This document shows positions 52,888 through 62,104 of a stretch of DNA of 64,000 nucleotides, piece after piece. Position 1 is the first letter of the stretch, and the number at the start of each line of letters is the position of its first letter. Made by a program: the position numbers and the translations under genes. Source of the stretch: Pseudoprevotella muciniphila (lineage in GTDB: Bacteria; Bacteroidota; Bacteroidia; Bacteroidales; Bacteroidaceae); contig NZ_CP033459.1 in assembly GCF_003265305.2 (NCBI RefSeq), forward strand, positions 2,852,001 to 2,916,000. Direction: 5' to 3'. A model generated the notes under the pieces. That model saw nothing but the letters and a program-made list of their open reading frames with translations. It was not told the origin of the DNA and searched no databases.

Positions 52888-54799
52888 GTTGTGACTGTTG
52901 TCGGGATGTGTGATTCTTACCATATAATTTCTCGCCGAAGAGTTTATCAATGAGATCCGTGCGTCCTATGCGCCGCAACTCGCTGATGATTTTTCCACGT
53001 TCTTCGGGCTTGTACCAGAAGAAGAACATACGCTGGCGCAATTTTTCTTCCGGCGAATGGGCAGAGAACACGGGTTCGAGTGTGTAAGGATGGTAGCCAC
53101 TATACCACGCTTCTGTGCTGATGGTCATTGGTGTGGGAGTGAAATCCTGAACCTGCTCTAAATGGAAGTCCATATCACGTGTCAATACAGCGAGTTCTGC
53201 CATATCTTCGGGTGTGCATCCAGGGTGCGAACTGATAAAGTAGGGAATGAGTTGCTGATTGAGGCCTGCCTTGCGATTGATGTTGTCGAAAATTCGTTTG
53301 AAGTCATAGAATTGTTTGAACGAAGGTTTGCGCATAAGGTTCAGCACGGTGTCGCTCGTATGTTCAGGTGCAACTTTCAGACGCCCCGAAACATGCTTCG
53401 TAATCACCTCTTCGGCATATTGCATGTTTGCCTTGTCGATTGCCTTGTCGCCGGTGTGATTGAGAATGAGGTCGTAGCGTATGCCGCTGCCTATGAAACT
53501 CTTCTTGATGCCCGGCAACGCATCAACGGCACGATAGATTTCTATCAGTGGGCGGTGGTCGTTGTTAAGATTCTTGCAAATATTGGGATGGATGCATGAT
53601 GGGCGTTTACATTTTCGGCAGATGTCAAGATTCTTCCCGTGCATGCCATACATGTTTGCAGAAGGACCGCCGAGGTCGGAGAGATAACCCTTGAAATCTG
53701 GCATTTCTACCACTTTCTTTACCTCGCGCAGGATGCTTTCCTTGGATCTGCTCATGATGAATTTCCCCTGATGTGCCGAAATCGTGCAGAAAGCGCAACC
53801 ACCGAAACAGCCGCGATGGATATTCACTGAGAACTTTATCATTTCGTAGGCAGGAATGCGCTTGCCTTTGTATTTGGGGTGTGGCTGTCGGGTGTAAGGG
53901 AAGTCGAACGAACGGTCTATCTGAGCCGTTGTCATAGGAGGGTAGGGTGGATTGACCACACAGAAAAGTCCATCAACTTCCTGAAGCAGACGTTGTGCCT
54001 CCATCCTGTTGCTCTGTTCCTCAATCACCCTGAAATTGGCGGCGTATTTCTTTTTGTCAGTAAGGCTTTCTTCGTGAGAACAGAGGATGATGTCGTCCTC
54101 TCTGACACCGCCCGGAATGTTCTGTTTCTTCTCAAGAGTTACGGTCTGGCGAATGGGATATTTCCTGACCACTTGCTGGAAATCATCTGTACTGCAATGT
54201 GCTTCCTTTCTGCCGTGCAGCAGTTTGTCTTCCACAAGATGCAGCAGCGCTGCAGTGGGCAGTTCGCCCATGCCGTAGATAATCATGTCAGCACCACTGT
54301 CGCATAGAATACATTTCCGCACACGCTCCTGCCAATAGTCGTAATGCGTCAGACGGCGCAGCGATGCTTCTATACCGCCGAGCAGCACGGGCGTTTCGGG
54401 ATATAGTTCCTTCAGAATTTTAGTATATACTATACTCGGGTATTCAGGTCGCTTGTCGTGGCGCCCGTCGGGTGTATAGGCATCTTCTGAGCGCAGACGG
54501 CGGTTGGCGGTGTATTTGTTCACCATGGAATCCATCGCTCCCGGAGCAATGAGAAAGAACATGCGCGGTCGCCCCAGGCGTTTGAAGTCTCTGTAGTCGC
54601 CGTGCCAGTCCGGTTGCGGCACAATAGCCACCCTATAACCCTCAGCCTCAATCAGTCTGCCGATAACCGCCATGCCGAACGATGGATGGTCCACGTAGGC
54701 ATCAGCACTGAACATGATGACGTCAACGTAGTCCCAACCGCGAAGTTCCATTTCCTTGCGAGTAGTGGGAAGCCAGTCTGTGAGGCGATAATCGGACAT
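52811..54799 (-). CDS. YgiQ family radical SAM protein
   Basis: A 662-residue radical-SAM protein of the YgiQ family. The [4Fe-4S] motif is CFGGCAFC (in HRGCFGGCAFCTISAHQG), the N-terminal B12-binding-like part has FSADAYVDHPSFGMAVIGR, and LGGIEASLRRLTHYDYW is a family signature. The biochemical function of the family is not established; it is widespread in anaerobes. I set the start at the ATG of MSDYRLTDWLPTTRKEMELR, 18 bases after the previous stop; a longer frame upstream overlaps that gene. The last about 25 residues (RQQSQHDHQRKFSGRKKSTN, then HNRGRNRG) are basic and lie inside the N-terminal coding part of the PP2C-like gene. Confidence 0.93.
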   Translation of the reverse strand: MSDYRLTDWLPTTRKEMELRGWDYVDVIMFSADAYVDHPSFGMAVIGRLIEAEGYRVAIVPQPDWHGDYRDFKRLGRPRMFFLIAPGAMDSMVNKYTANRRLRSEDAYTPDGRHDKRPEYPSIVYTKILKELYPETPVLLGGIEASLRRLTHYDYWQERVRKCILCDSGADMIIYGMGELPTAALLHLVEDKLLHGRKEAHCSTDDFQQVVRKYPIRQTVTLEKKQNIPGGVREDDIILCSHEESLTDKKKYAANFRVIEEQSNRMEAQRLLQEVDGLFCVVNPPYPPMTTAQIDRSFDFPYTRQPHPKYKGKRIPAYEMIKFSVNIHRGCFGGCAFCTISAHQGKFIMSRSKESILREVKKVVEMPDFKGYLSDLGGPSANMYGMHGKNLDICRKCKRPSCIHPNICKNLNNDHRPLIEIYRAVDALPGIKKSFIGSGIRYDLILNHTGDKAIDKANMQYAEEVITKHVSGRLKVAPEHTSDTVLNLMRKPSFKQFYDFKRIFDNINRKAGLNQQLIPYFISSHPGCTPEDMAELAVLTRDMDFHLEQVQDFTPTPMTISTEAWYSGYHPYTLEPVFSAHSPEEKLRQRMFFFWYKPEERGKIISELRRIGRTDLIDKLFGEKLYGKNHTSRQQSQHDHQRKFSGRKKSTNHNRGRNRGDK

Positions 54800-54816
54800 A
54801 AAACGTGAACCTGTGT

Positions 54817-55149
54817 TTAGGCTTCGGTTGTGGAGTCGGCTTCTATGCTCTCTTCGGTTTGCTCGCCTAACCAACCATTGTAAGCATTGATGAGTTGTTG
54901 CAAACCGAAGGCTTTCATGTGGTCGTGGTAAATCACGTCGATGCATAGGTCGAGCAGGTCCTTACTGTCTTCAGTCTGCGAGGCGATGAGCGAACGGATG
55001 TTGAGTTTCAGTTTATCGAGTACCGCTTCGTCCACATATCCCGTGCTGTCAACGAGGTTGGCAAATAGGGCATATTTGCGGATAGTGAGGAAATTCTCTT
55101 CTGTGATTTCCAAATGGCGGCTGCCTTTTTGGTTGAGTTGTATAGTCAT
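54817..55149 (-). CDS. Small acidic protein of unknown function
   Basis: A 110-residue cytoplasmic protein, Leu/Asp/Glu rich and predicted helical (ITEENFLTIRKYALFANLVD, LLDLCIDVIYHDHMKAFG). No known motif was found; the tail TEESIEADSTTEA is acidic and flexible. It lies 17 bases before the YgiQ start and 27 bases after the stop of the large secreted protein gene, so it is in the same transcript. It has the look of a conserved Bacteroidales protein, but I cannot name its function. Confidence 0.75.
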   Translation of the reverse strand: MTIQLNQKGSRHLEITEENFLTIRKYALFANLVDSTGYVDEAVLDKLKLNIRSLIASQTEDSKDLLDLCIDVIYHDHMKAFGLQQLINAYNGWLGEQTEESIEADSTTEA

Positions 55150-55176
55150 AGATAGAACAGTTATTGGAATGTCTTG

Positions 55177-58110
55177 TTATTTTCCGAACAGGAATTTCAG
55201 GATGGCACGCATAGCCGTGGCTCTCATCTTCTCTTCTTTTATGCACTCGAACGGGAATCCGGTAGCAATGACTTTGTAGTCCTTTCCGTTGTAGGCTATG
55301 CCTGCAGAATGTCCCTCAGCGTATGCAAACGCACTGAATGCGGCATCATCGGCAGGCATCACCACGTCGGGATCTACAGCGGCATAATGTGTGTCGTTCG
55401 GCGTGCGGTAGATTGGAATTGTCTTACCGAGCCCTTTGATGTCTTCAGCGAAGTCGGCAAACAAAGTGTCTGCATGAGTATAGTGAAGAACGTCGTATGC
55501 AAAGTCGCGGTCTTCGGATTTCGTCAGGTTGGAAGCAATGTAGGAGCCGCTGATGAATATATTTCCGCCTCCGCGTGTGTATGTTTCTAATTGCTGACGT
55601 ATGGAGGGCGTGAAAATGCTGTAGTCTTGCATATTGTAGTGCACATCCTTCTGCAGACCGGCTATAAAGTCGATAGCGGCATACTTTTTCAGGTCAATCT
55701 CCCCTTTTTCCAGACTGCCACGACTGCAAGACTCAAACGATGCCATATCTGATGCGACAATCGCTTTGCCGTGCACGTACGGATAGTCGAACGTGTTGCC
55801 GGCAAATACTTTTCCCTGCATGGAATTGTCGCTGTAGCCGAGTGCTGCCGGTCCCTCACTACCGCCTGCTGATGCCTTGAAGTTGGTCTGCGGACCGCAA
55901 TAGGAAGCATTGTAGATGTACGGAACGCCCATATCCTTGTTCAGGTCGAAGCCGATGCTGTCGGGCGTTTCGATACGTGCCGGGCCGCTGATTCGGTTAA
56001 AGCCGTTGACAATGAGCACCTTGCGACTGGCGCCTTTAGAGGAATATACACTCAACACCTCAGACGGGAAACTCACACCGCCCTTGTTGTACGCCTGTAC
56101 CTTGAAACTGAACTGCACACCCTTGCTAATAGTAATCCTGGTGCTTGTACCCTCTACCTTAATGCCATTGTCGAAACTGCCGTCTCCGCGCTTCGTATAT
56201 ACAATGTAGCAGGTTGGGTTGGCAGTAGAGTCAACTTTGTCAATAGTGGGCTCCCATCTCAGAATTGCCTCCTTGCCGTCATTGCTGAGTTGTGCGGAGA
56301 AATTCTTTACGGGTAACGGTTGGAGTGCGAAGTCGCTGATGCCGTGCTGGAAATTGATGAATTTCAGGATACCTTTGTAGAAACAGCGTCCGAACAGGAA
56401 TTTTACGTATGGGTCGTGAGCGTATTTCAGGTCGCCGTAGTTTTGGTGCGACATAAACTCCAGTATAGTGGAAGGCACATCGGGTATGCGTGTCTCGCCA
56501 TAGTTCTTGTCCCACATTTCACGGCGAGTCCAGATCATGTCAAGATAGCCCGACATATCTTCCGTCATGGTTTTCAGCATCATGTTGGCAAAGTCGGCAG
56601 AAGCATAGCGCGACAGTCCGGAACTGAAGTGTTTGGCACCACCATCGCCTGTGGAAGTGCCGATGGTCAGTGAACCGAAAACACCATTGTCTGCACGATA
56701 GCCTGCATCGCTATGAACTGCCACAGAGAGTTCGAAAGGCACCTTAAGCCCCTCTCGCTGCGGCATAAATACGCTGCCACCGCCGAGATAGTTCAGGAAG
56801 TTGGGTCTGCAGGCGATGTCGGCATTGTAGTCGTTGCTTGTGTTGCCACGTGTGAAGAGTTCGTAGGGCAGACCGCTATACTGTGTGTTGTATCTGGCTG
56901 CTTCAATGAAGCGCGGCAGTCCGCTCACACCTGCGCTGCCCCGCGATACGAGCGACATACCACCTCCGAAGCGCACAGCATCGGCAGTAACCTCACCAAT
57001 CGATGTGCTGTAGTTGCTAAGTTCTACCCGGCTGTGGCGGTTCTTTCCGCTCTCAAATTCGAATGTGCCGAGGTAAAGCCATGTGCCGCCGCCCATCTGT
57101 TGGTTGACGATGAACTCTGTGCACCCGCCTTTGTGATATACCGTATAGTGCGCATCGTCTATGCTTGTGGGCAATGTCTGGTAGGACACATAGACGGCAT
57201 AGTGTCCGTCGCGAGGAATGTTGGGTGTCCAGATGGCTCTGGCTGCATCTTCACGTTTGGACGTTACACCTATTTTTCGCGCTGTACCGCTACTGAAAGG
57301 CTTGTCGTCGTCAGTGATAGGTGTGTCTTTGGGCTTGAATCCCTCTTTCTCCGTAGTTGTCCACGACAAGCCGCCTTCGTCGTTTTCTTTATATGTGCCA
57401 TCATCATTTTCTGCATCGTTATCCACCACCACCATTGCAGTCTGCACATCGCGTTCGCGTGGGTCGCACACTATGGCGCCGGCATTTTCGAGCATGGGGA
57501 AGAGATAGGGCAGAACGATGGATTGCGTGAAGAGGTCCTCAGTGGTGCAGAACAGATAAGGACGCTGCCATTCCCACTTGCCTTCCTTGTAATAACGACC
57601 ATGGCTGGGCCAGATCATGATATGCCGTCCTTCCAGTCCGCCCGTAATCTCGTAGGGGCGTGAGATGTTTTTCATCCAGGCATTACCGCGGTGGTCTATG
57701 TCTGCCCATACGCGTGAGAGGTCTGTAGTGCTGTCGGTGCGCTCGTAGTTGGGAATGAGGTCTTCGAGAGAAAGGCTGTCGTTGTTGATGATGTGTATGC
57801 CGTAAAGGTTGTACGGCATAGGCAACAGGTAACTGATGTGCTGCTCTATCTCAAGCACGCGCTTTGGGGTGAGCGGTTGATTGCAGAACGATTCCGAGGC
57901 ATGAATGGTTATTCTGCGCAAGGAGTCGTCAATGCAGATTTCGTTGTCTGTAATGTCCTTGGTGTGCCTGTATCGGTAGCCCTCAACGGAATATGCGTTG
58001 AAGTAATCGTTCAGGATGCGTTTGAAGTCATAGTCGTACCCTTCCTGCTCCTGCGCTGTCATGGACAGGGCGCAGACAGCAAAAAACAATATAGAGAAAA
58101 ACCTTTTCAT
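55177..58110 (-). CDS. Secreted amidase-like protein with golvesin-type domain ('xanthan lyase' group)
   Basis: A 977-residue exported protein with a signal peptide (MKRFFSILFFAVCALSMTAQ). Around residues 165-220 and 470-490 there are pieces resembling an N-acetylmuramoyl-L-alanine amidase 3 fold (IMIWPSHGRYY, NAGAIVC, SVAVHSDAGYR). Between them lies a golvesin-C/CBD-like beta domain (about 290-390, GHYAVYVSYQTLP, GGGTWLYLGTFEFESGKN). An FN3-like domain follows (about 625-710), and then an alpha/beta domain with VLIVNGFNRISGP and GNIFISGSYIASN. Such proteins are often named xanthan lyase in Bacteroidales because of the golvesin/Xly-like part; no lyase fold is visible. Peptidoglycan or polysaccharide processing is the likelier job. 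Confidence 0.8.
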   Translation of the reverse strand: MKRFFSILFFAVCALSMTAQEQEGYDYDFKRILNDYFNAYSVEGYRYRHTKDITDNEICIDDSLRRITIHASESFCNQPLTPKRVLEIEQHISYLLPMPYNLYGIHIINNDSLSLEDLIPNYERTDSTTDLSRVWADIDHRGNAWMKNISRPYEITGGLEGRHIMIWPSHGRYYKEGKWEWQRPYLFCTTEDLFTQSIVLPYLFPMLENAGAIVCDPRERDVQTAMVVVDNDAENDDGTYKENDEGGLSWTTTEKEGFKPKDTPITDDDKPFSSGTARKIGVTSKREDAARAIWTPNIPRDGHYAVYVSYQTLPTSIDDAHYTVYHKGGCTEFIVNQQMGGGTWLYLGTFEFESGKNRHSRVELSNYSTSIGEVTADAVRFGGGMSLVSRGSAGVSGLPRFIEAARYNTQYSGLPYELFTRGNTSNDYNADIACRPNFLNYLGGGSVFMPQREGLKVPFELSVAVHSDAGYRADNGVFGSLTIGTSTGDGGAKHFSSGLSRYASADFANMMLKTMTEDMSGYLDMIWTRREMWDKNYGETRIPDVPSTILEFMSHQNYGDLKYAHDPYVKFLFGRCFYKGILKFINFQHGISDFALQPLPVKNFSAQLSNDGKEAILRWEPTIDKVDSTANPTCYIVYTKRGDGSFDNGIKVEGTSTRITISKGVQFSFKVQAYNKGGVSFPSEVLSVYSSKGASRKVLIVNGFNRISGPARIETPDSIGFDLNKDMGVPYIYNASYCGPQTNFKASAGGSEGPAALGYSDNSMQGKVFAGNTFDYPYVHGKAIVASDMASFESCSRGSLEKGEIDLKKYAAIDFIAGLQKDVHYNMQDYSIFTPSIRQQLETYTRGGGNIFISGSYIASNLTKSEDRDFAYDVLHYTHADTLFADFAEDIKGLGKTIPIYRTPNDTHYAAVDPDVVMPADDAAFSAFAYAEGHSAGIAYNGKDYKVIATGFPFECIKEEKMRATAMRAILKFLFGK

Positions 58111-58146
58111 GCGTAGTGTTTCGTTTGATGGGTGATGTGTCTGTGT

Positions 58147-58710
58147 TTATTCTTCTCCATCGATAGCGAAAGAGTTTTCGTGTTTGCCGAAATCGGCAAA
58201 CTTGGCGTAATAGTCCATGATGAATTTCCAGTCGGCTTCAAAGTCGTCCGTGGGCTGCAGTTCGGCAGTGCAGACGATGCGTTTGCGCTTGTAGTCGATG
58301 GCAAAGAGTTGGATGGGCAGGTCGGCCTTCTTGGCAATATAATAGAACCCACGCTTCCAAGTCGTAACTCTCTTGCGCGTTCCCTCAGGGGTTACGGCGA
58401 GTTCGAAATGGTCGGACGCCTTTGCTATCTCAGCCAACTGGTCGGTCAGGCTGCCTTTCCTGCTGCGGTCAACGGGTATGCCGCCAAGCCTTCTGAAAAG
58501 CCAACCCAGGGGCCAGCGAAACCAGTCCTTTTTCATCAGGAACTGTGCATGACGCCCTTTGGTACCATAGTAGAGTTCGCCTATGATGAAATCCCAGTTA
58601 CTCGTGTGGGGCGCTACGGCAATAATACATTTTTCGCGGTGAGGAACAGTTACTTCCTCTGTCCAACCCTTCCACTTAAAAAGGATGGCATTGCATAATT
58701 TTCTAAACAT
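58147..58710 (-). CDS. 1-acyl-sn-glycerol-3-phosphate acyltransferase-like protein
   Basis: A 187-residue acyltransferase of the PlsC fold. The catalytic HX4D motif is in APHTSNWDF and the substrate-binding motif is in VTPEGTRKRV. It lacks long transmembrane helices and is shorter than typical PlsC (about 240), as for the small Bacteroidetes group. It transfers an acyl chain to a lysophospholipid or a related acceptor in the inner membrane. It is 36 bases upstream of the large secreted protein on the same strand and may head the same unit. Which acceptor it uses is not visible. Confidence 0.88.
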   Translation of the reverse strand: MFRKLCNAILFKWKGWTEEVTVPHREKCIIAVAPHTSNWDFIIGELYYGTKGRHAQFLMKKDWFRWPLGWLFRRLGGIPVDRSRKGSLTDQLAEIAKASDHFELAVTPEGTRKRVTTWKRGFYYIAKKADLPIQLFAIDYKRKRIVCTAELQPTDDFEADWKFIMDYYAKFADFGKHENSFAIDGEE

Positions 58711-58778
58711 GATAGTATAAAACCAAGCAGGCGGACAAATACTGCAATTGGTCCGTCTGCATGTTAGGGTGTAAGGGA

Positions 58779-59042
58779 TTAGATGGTAATTAAGCGAGCC
58801 GCAATGTCGTTTGCCTTTTCTGCAAACTCGTTGCGCAACTTCTTATAAAACAATTTCTCGCTGCCACGCTCCGTGTGACTAATGCGCATTACGTAGTCTT
58901 TCTCTAACGCCATTACTTCAGATGTAATCTCGCTTATCGTTTGATTGTCAATATCTTCTACCATGCTCAGAGCGATGCAGTCGCAGAGCAAGCTCTCGCT
59001 AATACCCTTTATTGCCTTCTTCAAATTTCTTCTACTTGCCAT
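58779..59042 (-). CDS. Small conserved cytoplasmic protein
   Basis: An 87-residue protein starting at the ATG at 59042 (MASRRNLKKAIKGISESLLC). It is helical, with no signal peptide, and has DCIALSMVEDIDNQTISEIT and KKLRNEFAEKANDIAARLI. It has the look of a small protein conserved in Bacteroidales; no function is known to me. The frame is open farther upstream into the next operon, but that extension is AT-rich and lies before a good -7 box, so I set the start at 59042. It is probably a single-gene unit. Confidence 0.75.
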   Translation of the reverse strand: MASRRNLKKAIKGISESLLCDCIALSMVEDIDNQTISEITSEVMALEKDYVMRISHTERGSEKLFYKKLRNEFAEKANDIAARLITI

Positions 59043-59062
59043 AATTCTAAAGTTTAAGTGTT

Positions 59063-59070
59063 CAAAATTA
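59063..59070 (-). promoter_or_regulatory. Putative -7 box of the gene ending at 58779
   Basis: On the minus strand this reads TAATTTTG, 20 bases before the start codon. The -33 match is weak. Confidence 0.55.
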
Positions 59071-59164
59071 CGCAAAATTCTTGAAATGTAATAAGTTCTT
59101 CGCAGCTTTTGGAACTTATAAAGAAAGAAGAATGTATATTTAATTAGACAAACCGTCTTTATGA

Positions 59165-59199
59165 AAAACAAAACTGCCAGTGGCATTCCGTTGGCAGTT
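59165..59199 (-). terminator. Terminator of the 2-oxoacid oxidoreductase operon
   Basis: AACTGCCA (59172-59179) pairs with TGGCAGTT (59192-59199), extended inward by four more pairs to a 4-base loop. On the minus strand the stem is followed by TTGTTTTTC. It lies 28 bases after the gamma subunit stop. Confidence 0.82.
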
Positions 59200-59226
59200 C
59201 CGCATTTATATTTATATAAATTATTG

Positions 59227-59787
59227 TTATTGCATTTCGCAACTATATACTTTCTCCACAATCTCCATGCCTTTGACAATGCCCTTCTCATTCGTAGGTA
59301 GCAAGTTCCAATGTCGTTTTGGAAGAGATTTTTTGAGTGCATTCATGAGCGTCTCTGTTTGAGCAAGGGGGTGAATCTTTAGCAGTCCACCAAGCACAAG
59401 CATATTGAAGCATTTCATTAAGTTGTATGCTGCTGCCGTTTCCATCGCAGGGATGCTATAGATATTGATGTCAGTGCGTGTGGGAGGGTTGATGATACTC
59501 AGCGAGTCGTAAATAATGTCACCGCCAGGTTTCACTTTTTCTTCAAACTTGTCGAGTGATGGTTGGTTAAGTACGATGGCTGTGTCGTACGAACTAAGTA
59601 TGGGGGAAGAGATTGGCTCATCACTAACGATGACAGTTACATTTGCAGTACCACCACGTTGCTCAGGACCGTATGCAGGCATCCATGTCACTTCTTTTCC
59701 TTCCATAAGGGCTGCATAAGCTAATATCTTTCCCATTGACAATACACCCTGACCGCCGAAGCCTGCTATTATGATTTCATGTTTCAT
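59227..59787 (-). CDS. 2-oxoacid:ferredoxin oxidoreductase, gamma subunit
   Basis: A 186-residue subunit of a ferredoxin-dependent 2-oxoacid oxidoreductase. The N-terminal motif GFGGQGVLSMGKILAYAAL is the family signature, and the PAYGPEQRGGTANVTV segment is typical of the KorC/VorC group. With the alpha and beta subunits it oxidises a 2-oxo acid (2-oxoglutarate or branched chain) to the acyl-CoA, reducing ferredoxin. It is the last gene of the operon, 54 bases after beta, and is followed by a terminator. Which substrate is used cannot be told from sequence alone. Confidence 0.92.
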   Translation of the reverse strand: MKHEIIIAGFGGQGVLSMGKILAYAALMEGKEVTWMPAYGPEQRGGTANVTVIVSDEPISSPILSSYDTAIVLNQPSLDKFEEKVKPGGDIIYDSLSIINPPTRTDINIYSIPAMETAAAYNLMKCFNMLVLGGLLKIHPLAQTETLMNALKKSLPKRHWNLLPTNEKGIVKGMEIVEKVYSCEMQ

Positions 59788-59841
59788 TTTGCTTATCGTT
59801 ACATTATAGAACCTTTAGTCTTTAAAGGTATAGAAGTGTTT

Positions 59842-60633
59842 TTACGCTTCATGAAATTTTACATCAATGTCTTTAAGATCTCCCAATTGGTAATATTCAA
59901 ACATATTTTCTCGCATCCATTCGTTGGCTTTTTCAGGTGTCATTCTCCAACCAGAAGAACATGTTCCTTCTATCTCAATAAGACAAGAACCCTTGCAAGC
60001 CATATTATATTCAAATGCTTTGCGAATTGCTTTTTTTGCCTTGCGTATGGAGGTTACAGTATCAACGCTCTGACGTGTTACATAAGCTGTGCCATCGAGT
60101 TTACAAGCAAGGTCTGCAATGCGAATGGGATAGCCATGAAGATCTGCGCGGCGACCATTTGGACAAGTTACGGTCTTCTGACCCAACAATGTAGTTGGAG
60201 CCATTTGACCGCCAGTCATACCATAGATTGCATTATTGATAAAGATGAGAGTAACGTTATCGCCACGATTCAAGGTATGCAGAGCTTCAGAAGTTCCGAT
60301 ACATGCGATGTCGCCATCACCCTGATATGTAAATACAAGTCGATCTGGCCAAAGACGTTTACATGCCGTTGCTAAAGCTGGACCGCGACCATGTGCTGCT
60401 TCTTGCCAGTCGATATCGATATATTTGAATGCAAAAACACCGCATCCTACTGGACTTATGCCTATGCTTTTCTCTGCCATACCCATCTCGTGAATCACTT
60501 CGGCGATGAGTTTGTGAACCACACCGTGCGAACAACCAGGGCAGTAGTGGGTATAGCTGTCGTTGAGCAACGCAGGGCGTTCGTACACCAAGGTGCCGTT
60601 GTTGATAATGTCTTCTCTTGTTGCTTTATCCAT
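59842..60633 (-). CDS. 2-oxoacid:ferredoxin oxidoreductase, beta subunit (TPP-binding)
   Basis: A 263-residue beta subunit that holds thiamine diphosphate. HYCPGCSHG carries the [4Fe-4S]-type Cys pair, GDGDIACIG with the later NNAIYGMTGGQ is the TPP/Mg signature, and TTLLGQKTVTCPNGRRADL is conserved in Kor/Vor beta subunits. A separate gamma subunit and a separate small ferredoxin gene are encoded in the same operon, so the enzyme is the four-gene type. It starts 15 bases downstream of the small membrane protein gene. Confidence 0.94.
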   Translation of the reverse strand: MDKATREDIINNGTLVYERPALLNDSYTHYCPGCSHGVVHKLIAEVIHEMGMAEKSIGISPVGCGVFAFKYIDIDWQEAAHGRGPALATACKRLWPDRLVFTYQGDGDIACIGTSEALHTLNRGDNVTLIFINNAIYGMTGGQMAPTTLLGQKTVTCPNGRRADLHGYPIRIADLACKLDGTAYVTRQSVDTVTSIRKAKKAIRKAFEYNMACKGSCLIEIEGTCSSGWRMTPEKANEWMRENMFEYYQLGDLKDIDVKFHEA

Positions 60634-60648
60634 GTTTTCTAATAGTTT

Positions 60649-60987
60649 TTATCTTTTGGTACGCAGCCTACTCTTGTAACGAGGTTCTTGTTTCTTTATG
60701 CCAGGCATGCGTAGCATCACTTCTACCATTTTGACAAGTACAGCCACAATGCCAACAGCATAACTGATGGTGAGCCAAAAAGATTCACTCTTGAAAACGA
60801 GTACTCCTATCATTGCTAAGATGGCAAGGATGATAAATATTGAGTTGAGTATATTGCGTAAAAACAGATGATTATCGTCAGTCTTATTTTCGTATAAACG
60901 CTTACGTTCTTTCTCCAAAAAAGCCTCAGCTGCTGCATCTTCTGGTTTTTGACCTTCTGTCTTAATAGTATCGTCTTTTTCTAACAT
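60649..60987 (-). CDS. Small membrane protein inserted in the oxidoreductase operon
   Basis: A 112-residue protein with an acidic, charged N-terminus (DAAAEAFLEKERKRLYENK) and two transmembrane helices (about residues 48-65, IFIILAILAMIGVLVF, and 73-92, TISYAVGIVAVLVKMVEVML), then a basic tail (KSRLRTKR). Its ATG at 60985-60987 shares one base with the alpha stop, so translation is probably coupled. No family known to me. Lying between the alpha and beta genes, it may anchor the complex at the membrane; that is inference. Confidence 0.8.
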   Translation of the reverse strand: MLEKDDTIKTEGQKPEDAAAEAFLEKERKRLYENKTDDNHLFLRNILNSIFIILAILAMIGVLVFKSESFWLTISYAVGIVAVLVKMVEVMLRMPGIKKQEPRYKSRLRTKR

Positions 60988-62096
60988 TATAAGTTTTTAT
61001 TGTGCTTAACTTTATTATCTAATGCTTCAAGAATCTCATCAGGGTCAGGAATAATGCCACCAAGACGACCGAAATGAGCCACTGGTATTTGTTGACGAAT
61101 AGCATATTCCACATCGTGAATCATTTGTCCTGCATTGATTTCAACTACCAACATACCTTTCACGTGTTGCGACAACTCATATAACTCTTGCACAGGGAAA
61201 GGCCATAATGAAATAGGACGGAAAAGACCTATTTTCTCTCCTCGCTGGCGAGCTACTTCCATTGCTTTTTGTGAAATTCGAGAAGCAGAGCCAAAGGCAA
61301 CTATCACATAGTTGGCATCATCACAGTACAAACTCTCGTAGCGCACCTCGTTTTCGCGTATTTTCTGGTATTTGGTTTGAAGGCCCCAATTCTTTCGCTC
61401 CATTTCTGCGGGGTCGAGTTCAAGCGATGAAATAACTTGAGGACCGCGTTGTTTGAGCCCCATACCGTTACATGCCCATGGACATTCTCCTAAAATCTGT
61501 GCATCAGTGCGGCGCGGTTTGAATGGCGGAAGAACCACCTTTTCCATCATTTGTCCGATAATGCCATCGGAGAGTATCATCGTTGGATTACGATATTTGA
61601 AAGCCAATTCAAATGCTAAATCTACAAAATCTGCCATTTCTTGAACACTATTTGGTGCAAGAACTATCGTTTCATAATCACCATTGCCACCCCCACGGGT
61701 AGCTTGTGTATAGTCGCTTTGCGAAGGCTGGATAGTGCCAAGTCCAGGTCCACCACGTTGTACGTTGACAATCACACCTGGAATTTCAGCGCCAGCCATA
61801 TATGTTATGCCTTCTTGCATTAAAGAAATTCCAGGACTGGATGAAGATGTCATTACTCGTTTGCCAGTACCGCCGCCTCCATAAAGCATGTTGATTGCTG
61901 CCACTTCGCTCTCTGCTTGAACAACTATCATACCCGTGGTGTTCCAAGGCTCAAGAGTCGCTAAAGTTTCCATTACTTCTGATTGAGGGGTAATGGGGTA
62001 GCCGAAATAGCCATCGCAACCACAACGAACAGCAGCATGGGCTATGGCTTCATTGCCTTTGAGCAGTAGTATTTCTTTTTCTGTATCTTTACTCAT
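60987..62096 (-). CDS. 2-oxoacid:ferredoxin oxidoreductase, alpha subunit
   Basis: A 369-residue alpha subunit (KorA/VorB type). The pyrimidine-binding domain has GYPITPQSEVMETLA and EVAAINMLYGGGGTGKRVMT; SSPGISLMQEGITYMAG and VNVQRGGPGLGTIQPSQSDY are family signatures. The C-terminal transketolase-like region has GSASRISQKAMEVARQRGEK and RPISLWPFPVQEL. This subunit binds the 2-oxo acid and, with beta, TPP. The separate gamma gene and the absence of an N-terminal gamma fusion place it in the split type. It starts 8 bases downstream of the ferredoxin gene. Confidence 0.94.
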   Translation of the reverse strand: MSKDTEKEILLLKGNEAIAHAAVRCGCDGYFGYPITPQSEVMETLATLEPWNTTGMIVVQAESEVAAINMLYGGGGTGKRVMTSSSSPGISLMQEGITYMAGAEIPGVIVNVQRGGPGLGTIQPSQSDYTQATRGGGNGDYETIVLAPNSVQEMADFVDLAFELAFKYRNPTMILSDGIIGQMMEKVVLPPFKPRRTDAQILGECPWACNGMGLKQRGPQVISSLELDPAEMERKNWGLQTKYQKIRENEVRYESLYCDDANYVIVAFGSASRISQKAMEVARQRGEKIGLFRPISLWPFPVQELYELSQHVKGMLVVEINAGQMIHDVEYAIRQQIPVAHFGRLGGIIPDPDEILEALDNKVKHNKNL

Positions 62097-62104
62097 TTGT
62101 TAGT

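Noticed and set aside
55177-58110. Naming this protein a xanthan lyase
   Set aside because: No lyase fold or catalytic set is visible; the label spreads from the golvesin/Xly-like domain only.
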